From Cloacimonetes bacterium UBA6097 (GTDB taxonomy: Bacteria; Cloacimonadota; Cloacimonadia; Cloacimonadales; Cloacimonadaceae), in assembly GCA_002435865.1 (NCBI GenBank), contig DIWV01000002.1:102182-119424 (forward strand): a stretch of DNA of 17,243 bases, given 5' to 3'. The translations under genes were made by a program, and so were the position numbers. The notes under the pieces are model-generated. The model worked only from the letters and a program-made list of their open reading frames with translations. It did not search any database and was not told the origin of the DNA. How positions within the stretch are numbered: position 1 is the stretch's first letter; the number at the start of each line of letters is the position of its first letter. Of the stretch, positions 1-6,508 are shown in pieces.

Positions 1-2
1 CT

Positions 3-23
3 ACCGTAATGCTACCGTATTGC
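3..23 (+). repeat. Left copy of 21-bp terminal inverted repeat
   Basis: This 21-bp stretch is identical to the reverse complement of the last 21 bases of the window (17223-17243). It is itself a near-tandem of two units, ACCGTAATGCT and ACCGTATTGC, differing at one central base. It lies beyond the terminator of the first gene, outside any coding region. It could be a dispersed intergenic repeat at which the contig was broken, or part of a longer tandem array outside the window. Confidence 0.75.
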
Positions 24-34
24 TTCTAAGAAAG

Positions 35-58
35 AAAAAAGGTCAGCAAAGAGCTGAC
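35..58 (-). terminator. Rho-independent terminator of the transglutaminase-like gene
   Basis: Read on the minus strand, a 6-bp GC-containing stem (GTCAGC / GCTGAC, arms 42-47 and 53-58) with a 5-nt loop is followed by a C and six T residues (35-40). It lies about 30 bp past the stop codon of the gene ending at 88, so it fits as that gene's intrinsic terminator. Confidence 0.75.
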
Positions 59-87
59 TCTGAAATCGTTGGATTAGAAAAATGTAA

Positions 88-2331
88 CTATCTTAATAAT
101 AGCATCTTATGAGTTATGGTTTTACTTCCGATGGTTAACTGATAATAGTAAATACCATTTCCCGCCTGATTATTTTCATCATCAGTGCCATCCCAGCTTA
201 TAAAGTTAAGACCTGATTTTGATTTTGAATCAAGTAAAGTTCTAACTTTCTGTCCTTTGATGTTGTAGATACTTAGTTTAACCCAGGAAGCTTTGGGAGC
301 ATTGAATTTAATTGATGTTTCCATACTGAAGGGATTGGGATAATTCGGATAAAGATAAACCTCTGCTGTGGGCAGGATAGGGTCATCATTGGCAACGCCA
401 TAATGCTGATAAAACATTGCGCCGGTTACCAGCTGGGCATTGGCAACCTGGCTGCTGTTATCGAGAAAAGCATACCAGTTGTTATTATTTGGGATATTAA
501 AAACCGCTGAGCCGCTTGTAACATCACTTTGCATATTAAAAGCAGATGCTGTATGGTCTATACTATAGAACAGATAATTATCCGCATCTGTCATCAGCAG
601 ATTAACTCTGCCGGGTATATCAAGTGTTTTATAGAAATATGGCGCTGAGCCATTGGCAGATAAATCGTCCCAGGTCACTCTCCCGTAAATAATCTGGCTG
701 GGAGTATTAAACTCAATAGCAAAACGCCAATCGTCAGTATCATCAATCGGGACGGGGATTTGAGTATTCTGAGGAACAGGCTTGGGAAGAGTCAATACCA
801 TTTGGAACGCATACTCTCCACCATCAAGAGAATTATCAACCAAATTCAGGTAAGTTCCCGGGTTAGTGGGAAAAATCCCAACTGAAGACTCCACCCTGGC
901 AAAGTAATGCCTGTTTTCACCAACAGTAAAGACAACTATGCCATTGTTGTCCGTAAAACCTATCATATCAACCAGATAAGTCGTATCGAAAATTGCCAGG
1001 ATAACACGTGCACCGTCAATGGGATGATTAAGGCTGTCTTTAACAGCTATGGTAATAGTTGCCAGGCCTTGCGAGTATCTGTCTGTAACCGGTGTTAAAT
1101 AGCCGTCACTGCGTATTTCGAAAACAGAGCCAAATACCTTGCCCCAGCCGTTTTCGTAAACAAGGGGAGTATTTATATAGCCATTAACCGGTTCCCATTG
1201 TACCCAGCCGTCTTCCCAGAATTCATTCCAGGTATGATCTGTGGAAGATGATAAAATGCTGGTGCAGGGAATCAAAGCAATTCTTGCAGCTGCAGAAGTG
1301 TAATCAGCATATTCCCCGCAACGTCCGAAATGCTTGCGGTAAATGCGCACAGGCTGATGCGGACGCTCTGCATTACTGGTAAAACTGAGTGTATGATTAA
1401 TCCACCACTGGACAGCCCTGATTGCGTCTCCTGCAACACCATTACGGTTGAAAGCAGTCTGGCATTGCATCAGGGTATCCCTCAGGGATGGATATGTATC
1501 TTCCTGGACATCATAGAGATATGTGCGCCAAAACTGACCCTCGGGAGGTGGAACAATGTTGTTGGAATGGTTTGTATTGCTTTCCGTAAGGGCAGGATTT
1601 ATGTAGGCAGGTATTTCGTCCGTGATTTTTGGATGAACAATATACCAGTAATAAATATCTCTTGGTACTTCCATCTGGACAACCTGGCTGTCGGCAGTAG
1701 TCTTAAAATATGTGGTAGTCGAATAATAGCCCGGGTCTGAAACTGAATTACCGTAATTAATAATCTGGACATATGGCAGTTCTGCATCGATAGTATACAG
1801 CATCTGAGCATTTTCAACAATAAGAGCAGGGTCCGAATAATTGGATGTAAGGTATTGAGGGGACGAATGTGCAATACTAAAGGCAATCTCATCAATATAC
1901 GGATCTACTGCGTCATTAATAATAGCAGACCAAACAAGTTGTTTATTGCTGTTTAACTGGCTAAACACATTCTGCAGGTCTGCCTGTACCCAAACCGGTG
2001 ATTTATTAATTGCAGCAAGGGCTTCAGGAATCAGCTGTCCCATACCGGAAAACCACTGCATAGTCTGGGACATACTGTTAAACTGCATCCCATATTGGTT
2101 TCCTGCCCTGATGATAGTATTCAGTTGCAATGAATCTATGGGAATCCATTCTTCCCTGGAAAGATTGATTTTATCAGATACAGTATTTTCAACCGGATTG
2201 GGGTAATAGGTTTCTGCCTGTCCAACCACCTGCCCGTTAACCGGAAATTCCTGATGGGTTGTACCTCTTGGTAAAGCTATGCAAGACAAGCTGATAATAA
2301 TGAAAAACAGCACACAAAACAAGTGTTTCAT
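88..2331 (-). CDS. Secreted transglutaminase-like protein with T9SS/FlgD-type C-terminal domain
   Basis: A 747-residue exported protein. The start is the ATG at 2331, preceded by GGGAGGAATA and opening a signal peptide (MKHLFCVLFF...ALP); a longer reading from 2475 has no such features. A transglutaminase-like core has Cys338 in GRCGEYAD, His366 in DHTWNEF and a WVQWEPV strand where the third catalytic position appears to be Glu380 rather than the usual Asp. Residues about 425-520 look like an Ig/carboxypeptidase-regulatory-like beta domain (ITIAVKDSLNHPIDGARV). The last ~85 residues contain YPNYPNPF, LSIYNIKGQKV and SWDGTDDENN, the FlgD-like module that serves as a C-terminal sorting domain in type IX secretion. 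By inference it is a surface or extracellular protein; protease-like versus cross-linking activity cannot be told. It is transcribed alone, with its own promoter and terminator. Confidence 0.85.
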   Translation of the reverse strand: MKHLFCVLFFIIISLSCIALPRGTTHQEFPVNGQVVGQAETYYPNPVENTVSDKINLSREEWIPIDSLQLNTIIRAGNQYGMQFNSMSQTMQWFSGMGQLIPEALAAINKSPVWVQADLQNVFSQLNSNKQLVWSAIINDAVDPYIDEIAFSIAHSSPQYLTSNYSDPALIVENAQMLYTIDAELPYVQIINYGNSVSDPGYYSTTTYFKTTADSQVVQMEVPRDIYYWYIVHPKITDEIPAYINPALTESNTNHSNNIVPPPEGQFWRTYLYDVQEDTYPSLRDTLMQCQTAFNRNGVAGDAIRAVQWWINHTLSFTSNAERPHQPVRIYRKHFGRCGEYADYTSAAARIALIPCTSILSSSTDHTWNEFWEDGWVQWEPVNGYINTPLVYENGWGKVFGSVFEIRSDGYLTPVTDRYSQGLATITIAVKDSLNHPIDGARVILAIFDTTYLVDMIGFTDNNGIVVFTVGENRHYFARVESSVGIFPTNPGTYLNLVDNSLDGGEYAFQMVLTLPKPVPQNTQIPVPIDDTDDWRFAIEFNTPSQIIYGRVTWDDLSANGSAPYFYKTLDIPGRVNLLMTDADNYLFYSIDHTASAFNMQSDVTSGSAVFNIPNNNNWYAFLDNSSQVANAQLVTGAMFYQHYGVANDDPILPTAEVYLYPNYPNPFSMETSIKFNAPKASWVKLSIYNIKGQKVRTLLDSKSKSGLNFISWDGTDDENNQAGNGIYYYQLTIGSKTITHKMLLLR

Positions 2332-2366
2332 TATTCCTCCCTGAAAGTTGTTTTTCTTGAATAATG

Positions 2367-2394
2367 ATTGAATTAAACAAGGATTATTTGTCAA
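2367..2394 (-). promoter_or_regulatory. Candidate sigma70 promoter for the transglutaminase-like gene
   Basis: On the minus strand an exact TTGACA (-35, at 2389-2394) is followed after 16 nt by TTCAAT (-10, at 2367-2372, 4 of 6 consensus bases). The start codon is about 35 nt further on at 2331. The spacing is acceptable and the -10 is weak. Confidence 0.45.
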
Positions 2395-2426
2395 TGCAAA
2401 TGCAATCCCGTAATGATAATATATCC

Positions 2427-2453
2427 ATATCGTCAGTTTTCCATTGACGATAT
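2427..2453. repeat. Perfect 9-bp inverted repeat in the divergent intergenic region
   Basis: The arms ATATCGTCA (2427-2435) and TGACGATAT (2445-2453) are exact reverse complements with a 9-nt spacer. The site lies between the promoter of the minus-strand transglutaminase-like gene and the promoter of the plus-strand zinc-knuckle gene, so it is placed to bind a dimeric regulator. No U-run follows on either strand, so it is not an obvious terminator. The operator role is inference. Confidence 0.5.
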
Positions 2454-2469
2454 CAGCCTTACCACAAAA

Positions 2470-2497
2470 TTGCACATAAGATTGAAATAAATATAAT
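2470..2497 (+). promoter_or_regulatory. Candidate promoter for the zinc-knuckle/ksgA transcript
   Basis: A perfect TATAAT occurs at 2492-2497, 24 nt before the start codon at 2522. With a 16-nt spacer the -35 would be TTGCAC (2470-2475), matching only the TTG of the consensus. This gives a very short leader with AAGGAG at 2510-2515. Confidence 0.5.
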
Positions 2498-2521
2498 TAG
2501 TACTTAACTAAGGAGCATATA

Positions 2522-2698
2522 ATGGCTAAAAATCATCGTGGAAAACTATTACGCAGCATGCCGAATCATGCCAGAGGTGAATGTCCAGTCTGCCACCGTA
2601 CCGGAGTTAAATTAACTCATGAAGTTAAAGCCGGAGATAAAACACACAAAGTCTGCAAGATTTGCAAAAGCGTAAATCCTGAAACTTTAACTGCCTAA
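2522..2698 (+). CDS. Small two-CxxC zinc-knuckle protein, 58 residues
   Basis: A 58-residue ORF, below many ORF length cut-offs, with ATG at 2522, AAGGAG six bases upstream and a perfect TATAAT further up. The protein begins with a basic stretch (MAKNHRGKLLRSMPNHARG) and carries two CxxC pairs, CPVC at 21-24 and CKIC at 45-48, spaced as in a four-cysteine zinc ribbon. A basic tail plus a zinc knuckle is typical of small ribosomal or RNA-binding proteins. It is not L28, L32, L33, L36 or S14 as far as I can tell, and I cannot name the family. It lies directly upstream of ksgA on the same strand, which together with its composition suggests a ribosome-associated role; this is inference. Confidence 0.8.
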   Translation: MAKNHRGKLLRSMPNHARGECPVCHRTGVKLTHEVKAGDKTHKVCKICKSVNPETLTA

Positions 2699-2705
2699 AC
2701 ACTTT

Positions 2706-2753
2706 AATCCTGAAATCGACCACATCTGATAAGTTATGAACGGTTTCAGGATT
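2706..2753 (+). promoter_or_regulatory. Hairpin between zinc-knuckle gene and ksgA (weak terminator / SD-sequestering)
   Basis: AATCCTGAAATCG (2706-2718) can pair with CGGTTTCAGGATT (2741-2753) in 13 pairs with one G-U wobble and a 22-nt loop. A short T-run follows (T2752-T2756). The right arm contains AGGA (2748-2751), the only Shine-Dalgarno-like sequence before the ksgA start at 2764. It could act as a weak terminator or attenuator, or hide the ksgA ribosome binding site. Confidence 0.6.
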
Positions 2754-2763
2754 TTTGTATTAT

Positions 2764-3588
2764 ATGTACAAATCGACAAAATCCATTAGACCGCTGAAAC
2801 AATTTGGCCAGCATTTCCTGAAAGATGATACAGTCGTAAGCAAGATAATCAATGCTGCTGAATTAAAAGCCAATGAACCTGTCTGGGAAATCGGTCCGGG
2901 TTATGGAGTTCTGACAGAAAGGATTCTTGAGCACACAAATAATCTTACAGCTTTTGAAATCGATAACCGGCTCAGTGTTATCCTGACAAATAGATTCGCA
3001 GATAAAATCAATCTTGTCAACAGAGACATACTGGCACTGAACTGGCAGAAATTGCTATCTGAGCAGTTTGAAACATCTCATCAGAAAGTCAGGCTGGTAT
3101 CAAACCTTCCCTATCAGATAACTTCTCCTGTATTATATGCTTTGGAAGAAAATGAAAAGTGGTTTTCCGGAGCAATCATAATGATACAAAAAGAAGTGGC
3201 AGAACGGTTAACTGCAGAAGCAGGCTGCAAAGCTTACGGAGTATTGACTTTGAAGCTAAAATTTGTGTTTGATACTGAATTATTGTTTAATGTACCGCCG
3301 GAAGCCTTTGAACCTCCACCCAAGGTGCATTCTTCAGTTGTCAGGCTTACCCCTCGTATTGACAGACCTCAGCCAAAATCTCTTGACACTTACAGACTTA
3401 TTATCAATAAAGCTTTTACACAACGACGCAAGACCCTGAGAAACAACATGCGTTCATTATTTGTACCTGAAGACTTGAAAAGACTGGAAACCAGTAGCGG
3501 TCTTGATTTTAACAGACGAGGAGAAACGATTGAAGAAGGCGAATATATACGTTTGGCTGATTGTGCTTTTGACCTTTCCTGTCATTAG
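2764..3588 (+). CDS. ksgA: 16S rRNA (adenine1518/1519-N6)-dimethyltransferase KsgA/RsmA
   Basis: KsgA dimethylates two adjacent adenines in the 3'-terminal hairpin of 16S rRNA using S-adenosylmethionine, late in 30S assembly. The 274-residue product has the usual length and motifs: KQFGQHFL (12-19), the SAM-binding EIGPGYGVLT (42-51), the acidic FEID (64-67), RDIL (87-90), catalytic NLPY (114-117), the VPPEAFEPPPKVHSSVVRL segment, and the C-terminal KAFTQRRKTLRNN. I use the ATG at 2764; an in-frame TTG at 2755 is too close to the AGGA at 2748-2751, although for the ATG that AGGA is 12 nt away, rather far. The SD lies in a hairpin arm. The last 59 bp overlap the next gene in another frame. Confidence 0.95.
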   Translation: MYKSTKSIRPLKQFGQHFLKDDTVVSKIINAAELKANEPVWEIGPGYGVLTERILEHTNNLTAFEIDNRLSVILTNRFADKINLVNRDILALNWQKLLSEQFETSHQKVRLVSNLPYQITSPVLYALEENEKWFSGAIIMIQKEVAERLTAEAGCKAYGVLTLKLKFVFDTELLFNVPPEAFEPPPKVHSSVVRLTPRIDRPQPKSLDTYRLIINKAFTQRRKTLRNNMRSLFVPEDLKRLETSSGLDFNRRGETIEEGEYIRLADCAFDLSCH

Positions 3589-5338
3589 CATCGCACAGAC
3601 AAGTGATTTTAGCCTATACTTCTACAACAGTGTTAAGCAACGCAGATTTGCCCAAAATACCAATTATAACATCTCCCCCTTTCCAGACTGGCAAATGCAA
3701 GTCAACAGCAGAAATCTGGAAGAAAAACGCATAGATTTTAACCAGATAAGCCGTAATAGCGGTCTCGAAGTTTCACTATCTAAAAACAGCAGTTTAATCA
3801 GTCACGAAATCCAGACAGGTTATGACTATTTATACGATTCAAGTAGTCTGGAAAGTGAACTAAAGCCATATCGCAATAAAGCCGGATTTCTGGGATACGG
3901 AATCAGATTATCCCCGGTCGATAGTTTAAGCATAGAGACCAGTATTAAAGGATTTTACAGGCAGGAACAAGACAGATACAAAGCAAACCATAAGTTTTTC
4001 AGCCGGGGTTTATCAGAAAAAGCCGGAACAAATTATACCCTGGGCAACCCAACTGCTTTTATGCAGCTTTCCGGAAACCTGGAAAACAAAAATATGGATT
4101 GGGAGAACTATCAATTATTCTCTGCAGCTTTAGCCACAAATGTGCAGGCTGATGCTTTTACCTTTAGTTGCTTTATCAATGCTTCGTCCAGGATGGAGGA
4201 TTTATTTATTCTGGCTAATCCTGATTCCATCAATCCGGACAGCAGATATGAAAAATATGACCGACAACGCAGAAAGAACCTTAATGCTAACGTGGCTTTG
4301 TTTTTACCCGCAAGTGAAAATCTGGATTGTGAAGTCATAGAAACTTATACTTTGAGCACGCTGTTAAACCAGGAAAACAAAACCCGGAATACTGGTGACT
4401 ACAATAACCTGGCTCAGTTTAACCTTTCTTACAGGTTGATTGATGACGTTACATTAAAGTCGAATAACACACACAGCTATTATATCAAGGACTTATCCTT
4501 CATCAGCAACACTCGGATAATTGACGTCAGGAATTCAAACAGCAGCTTCGCCTGGGAATACAATCCGTATGATTCTTTACTGTTTGATTATACAATAGAA
4601 TTACGCAGGACTATCTATCCTGATTCAGAACACAAGCTGGATAACGATTACCTGAGTAACATTTACAAACTGGGCTGGATTCTGTTCTGGAAAGACAGAA
4701 TCAGAATTGCTAACAGGTTGTTGTATCTTCAGAAAGAGGAAGTTTTCCTGAATGAATCACTATCTGCTAACAATAATACCGTTACAGGTCTGCAGTGGCA
4801 GCCGGAATGTGATATTTTTCTCGGAGACTCCTTTCTTCTGCATCAGGATTATCAGATAAGGGCTGATTATGATGATTACTATTATAATAACTTCTCTGAG
4901 ATTAAAGATACTTTTTACAGGCAACTTACTGCTAACTATCACATCCTGTATGACTCTACACCTTTAGCTGCAAAGATTAACCTGCCAAAATGGAATTTCC
5001 TGCCATTCAGAAGCAGAAATACTGAAGCATTCAGAATGGATGTGGGCTATTCGTGGGAAAGAATTGAGACAAGTACCAAAGAAGAGGATATCTATATTGT
5101 AAATGGAATTGAAGATAAGCAAACTCTGAGCTGTCTGTTGCAAAAGCAATATGGAATTGTTATCTGTCAGCTGTATCCAAAATACAGCTGGGGATATTGG
5201 CGTGAATATAATTGTCTTTTATCCGCTGCCTGGCAATTGAATAAAGATTCAATTGCTGAACTGAGCCTGAATCCGATCGGACCTGAACTCAATAACCTGG
5301 ATTGGCGTATTTCCTGTTCAATTAATCTGATGTTCTGA
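3530..5338 (+). CDS. Putative outer-membrane beta-barrel protein, unrecognised family
   Basis: I do not recognise this 602-residue protein. The start is taken as TTG at 3530 because it is preceded by GAGGAG with a 6-nt spacer and opens a textbook signal peptide, MKKANIYVWLIVLL...ISIA, cleaved after about residue 22. The mature part has no obvious enzymatic motif. It consists of alternating polar/aromatic stretches rich in Tyr, Trp, Asn and Asp, and ends in CSINLMF, with a C-terminal Phe as in many outer-membrane barrels. The gene begins 59 bp inside ksgA in a different frame, so it is probably translated from the same message. It runs tail to tail into the 94-residue gene with a single base between stop codons. 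A barrel role is inferred from composition and termini only. Confidence 0.75.
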   Translation: MKKANIYVWLIVLLTFPVISIAQTSDFSLYFYNSVKQRRFAQNTNYNISPFPDWQMQVNSRNLEEKRIDFNQISRNSGLEVSLSKNSSLISHEIQTGYDYLYDSSSLESELKPYRNKAGFLGYGIRLSPVDSLSIETSIKGFYRQEQDRYKANHKFFSRGLSEKAGTNYTLGNPTAFMQLSGNLENKNMDWENYQLFSAALATNVQADAFTFSCFINASSRMEDLFILANPDSINPDSRYEKYDRQRRKNLNANVALFLPASENLDCEVIETYTLSTLLNQENKTRNTGDYNNLAQFNLSYRLIDDVTLKSNNTHSYYIKDLSFISNTRIIDVRNSNSSFAWEYNPYDSLLFDYTIELRRTIYPDSEHKLDNDYLSNIYKLGWILFWKDRIRIANRLLYLQKEEVFLNESLSANNNTVTGLQWQPECDIFLGDSFLLHQDYQIRADYDDYYYNNFSEIKDTFYRQLTANYHILYDSTPLAAKINLPKWNFLPFRSRNTEAFRMDVGYSWERIETSTKEEDIYIVNGIEDKQTLSCLLQKQYGIVICQLYPKYSWGYWREYNCLLSAAWQLNKDSIAELSLNPIGPELNNLDWRISCSINLMF

Positions 5339-5339
5339 A

Positions 5340-5624
5340 TCAGATAAGTCCGAAAACCCTCGCCAGGATAATAATCAACAATAACAGGTTTGCGGCTAAA
5401 CTGACATATAACAGCAGCTTAAGCTTATCAACCAAATCTCTGTTGGTCTGTATCTTTTTCTCCAGCCTGACCAGCATGTGCTCTATAGTGCCTAATTGCT
5501 CGCTGGTTTTATCAAATTTCTTAATGTTGCTGTTTTGAGTTGAGTGCCTTTTCCAATGCTCAAGAAGCTCAAATAAAATTGTAATGAATGATGGAAGAAA
5601 CCGTTTATACTTTTTCTCAGCCAT
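5340..5624 (-). CDS. Small coiled-coil membrane-anchored protein
   Basis: A 94-residue protein of unrecognised family. The ATG at 5624 is chosen because the ribosome binding site AAGGAAG lies within the last codons of the upstream gene, whose stop is one base away; this arrangement suggests translational coupling. Residues about 37-68 are charged and heptad-like (KTSEQLGTIEHMLVRLEKK), probably a coiled coil. Residues about 69-90 form one hydrophobic helix (LLLYVSLAANLLLLIIILA), so the protein is likely tail-anchored with the coiled coil in the cytoplasm. It is the last gene of the dksA-lspA-PorV run and converges with the beta-barrel gene. Coupling to the PorV-like gene hints at an envelope role but no function can be assigned. 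Confidence 0.7.
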   Translation of the reverse strand: MAEKKYKRFLPSFITILFELLEHWKRHSTQNSNIKKFDKTSEQLGTIEHMLVRLEKKIQTNRDLVDKLKLLLYVSLAANLLLLIIILARVFGLI

Positions 5625-5625
5625 A

Positions 5626-6477
5626 TTACTTCCTTGTAAAATCATAGCCAATATTCAGATAATGTGTAGCATCCAATACAGTGTGCTGTGTAAAAGCATA
5701 ATCCAGTACTACACCGATCAATCTGAAGCTGGCTCCAGCTGACCAGGTTGCAGGATTCTGATGGACACCGGCTCTGAGATAGAGAGGATCAAATAGCTTT
5801 AACTCCACTCCACCCATAAACTCTGTATCTTCAGCAAAATCTTTCTTCATTTCAATGCTGGTTGTTACCTGATCATAAGGTGTATATGATATCCCCATAG
5901 AGAATTTACGTGGAAGGCTGTGTTGATTGTTGGCACCCATTTTTGGCTGATTAAGATTAGATACTGCAAAACCAAACCTTGTCCGCTGGTGTAACGTAGC
6001 AAGAGCACCAACATTAAAACCATATGCTGTATCATCATTATAGCCATCCATATTCAAATTATACATATTGGCAGACCAACCAATATTGACAGATGAATGG
6101 ATATCTTCCATCAGTTTAAAACCATGTGCTAAAACAAGGTGATTTTCTGACATAAGTGTGGTATCTTCAAAATCTACATCAAAGACCTTGGCACCTATAC
6201 CTATTGTTCCAAGTTCCTTGGGTAAAGGGTATACAAAGCTTCCTGTCTTTATTTCAGAAAAACTCTGGCCATATAATTGTGCCATGCCAACTGATGCACT
6301 CATAGGTGCAAAACAGATACCTGCCGGATTATAGAATACGCCATTTGCATCATCAGAAACAGAAATATAAGCACCGCTCATTGCTCTGGCTCTGGCAGAT
6401 GGCTGGTAATCATTAAATACAGCTAATAACAAACAGATGTTGACGACTAAAAGGACAGCGATTAATATTCTTTTCAT
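5626..6477 (-). CDS. PorV/PorQ-family outer-membrane protein
   Basis: A 283-residue exported protein, ATG at 6477 with GAGGAA upstream. After a signal peptide (MKRILIAVLLVVNICLLLAV) comes ARARAMSGAYISVSDDANG followed by VFYNPAG, the N-terminal signature of PorV/PorQ and related UPF0164-like proteins, FadL-type outer-membrane barrels. The rest alternates short amphipathic strands (GTIGIGAKVFDVDF, SVNIGWSANMYNL, LYLRAGVHQNP) and ends LNIGYDFTRK. In Bacteroidetes PorV and PorQ belong to the type IX secretion machinery and help process cargo bearing C-terminal sorting domains; the adjacent upstream gene and the first gene in the window both encode such cargo-like proteins. Whether this is a true T9SS part or a general PorV-like barrel cannot be settled from sequence alone. 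Confidence 0.82.
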   Translation of the reverse strand: MKRILIAVLLVVNICLLLAVFNDYQPSARARAMSGAYISVSDDANGVFYNPAGICFAPMSASVGMAQLYGQSFSEIKTGSFVYPLPKELGTIGIGAKVFDVDFEDTTLMSENHLVLAHGFKLMEDIHSSVNIGWSANMYNLNMDGYNDDTAYGFNVGALATLHQRTRFGFAVSNLNQPKMGANNQHSLPRKFSMGISYTPYDQVTTSIEMKKDFAEDTEFMGGVELKLFDPLYLRAGVHQNPATWSAGASFRLIGVVLDYAFTQHTVLDATHYLNIGYDFTRK

Positions 6478-6508
6478 AAATTCCTCAAATCTTTTAAATC
6501 TTCTCAGA

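Noticed and set aside
1330..1740. 136-codon open frame on the plus strand within the transglutaminase-like gene
   Set aside because: It lies wholly opposite a gene with clear domains, has no ribosome binding site, and its translation shows no recognisable features.
2332..2475. 48-residue N-terminal extension of the transglutaminase-like protein
   Set aside because: The internal ATG at 2331 has a strong ribosome binding site and starts a signal peptide; the extension would cover the promoter and the inverted repeat.
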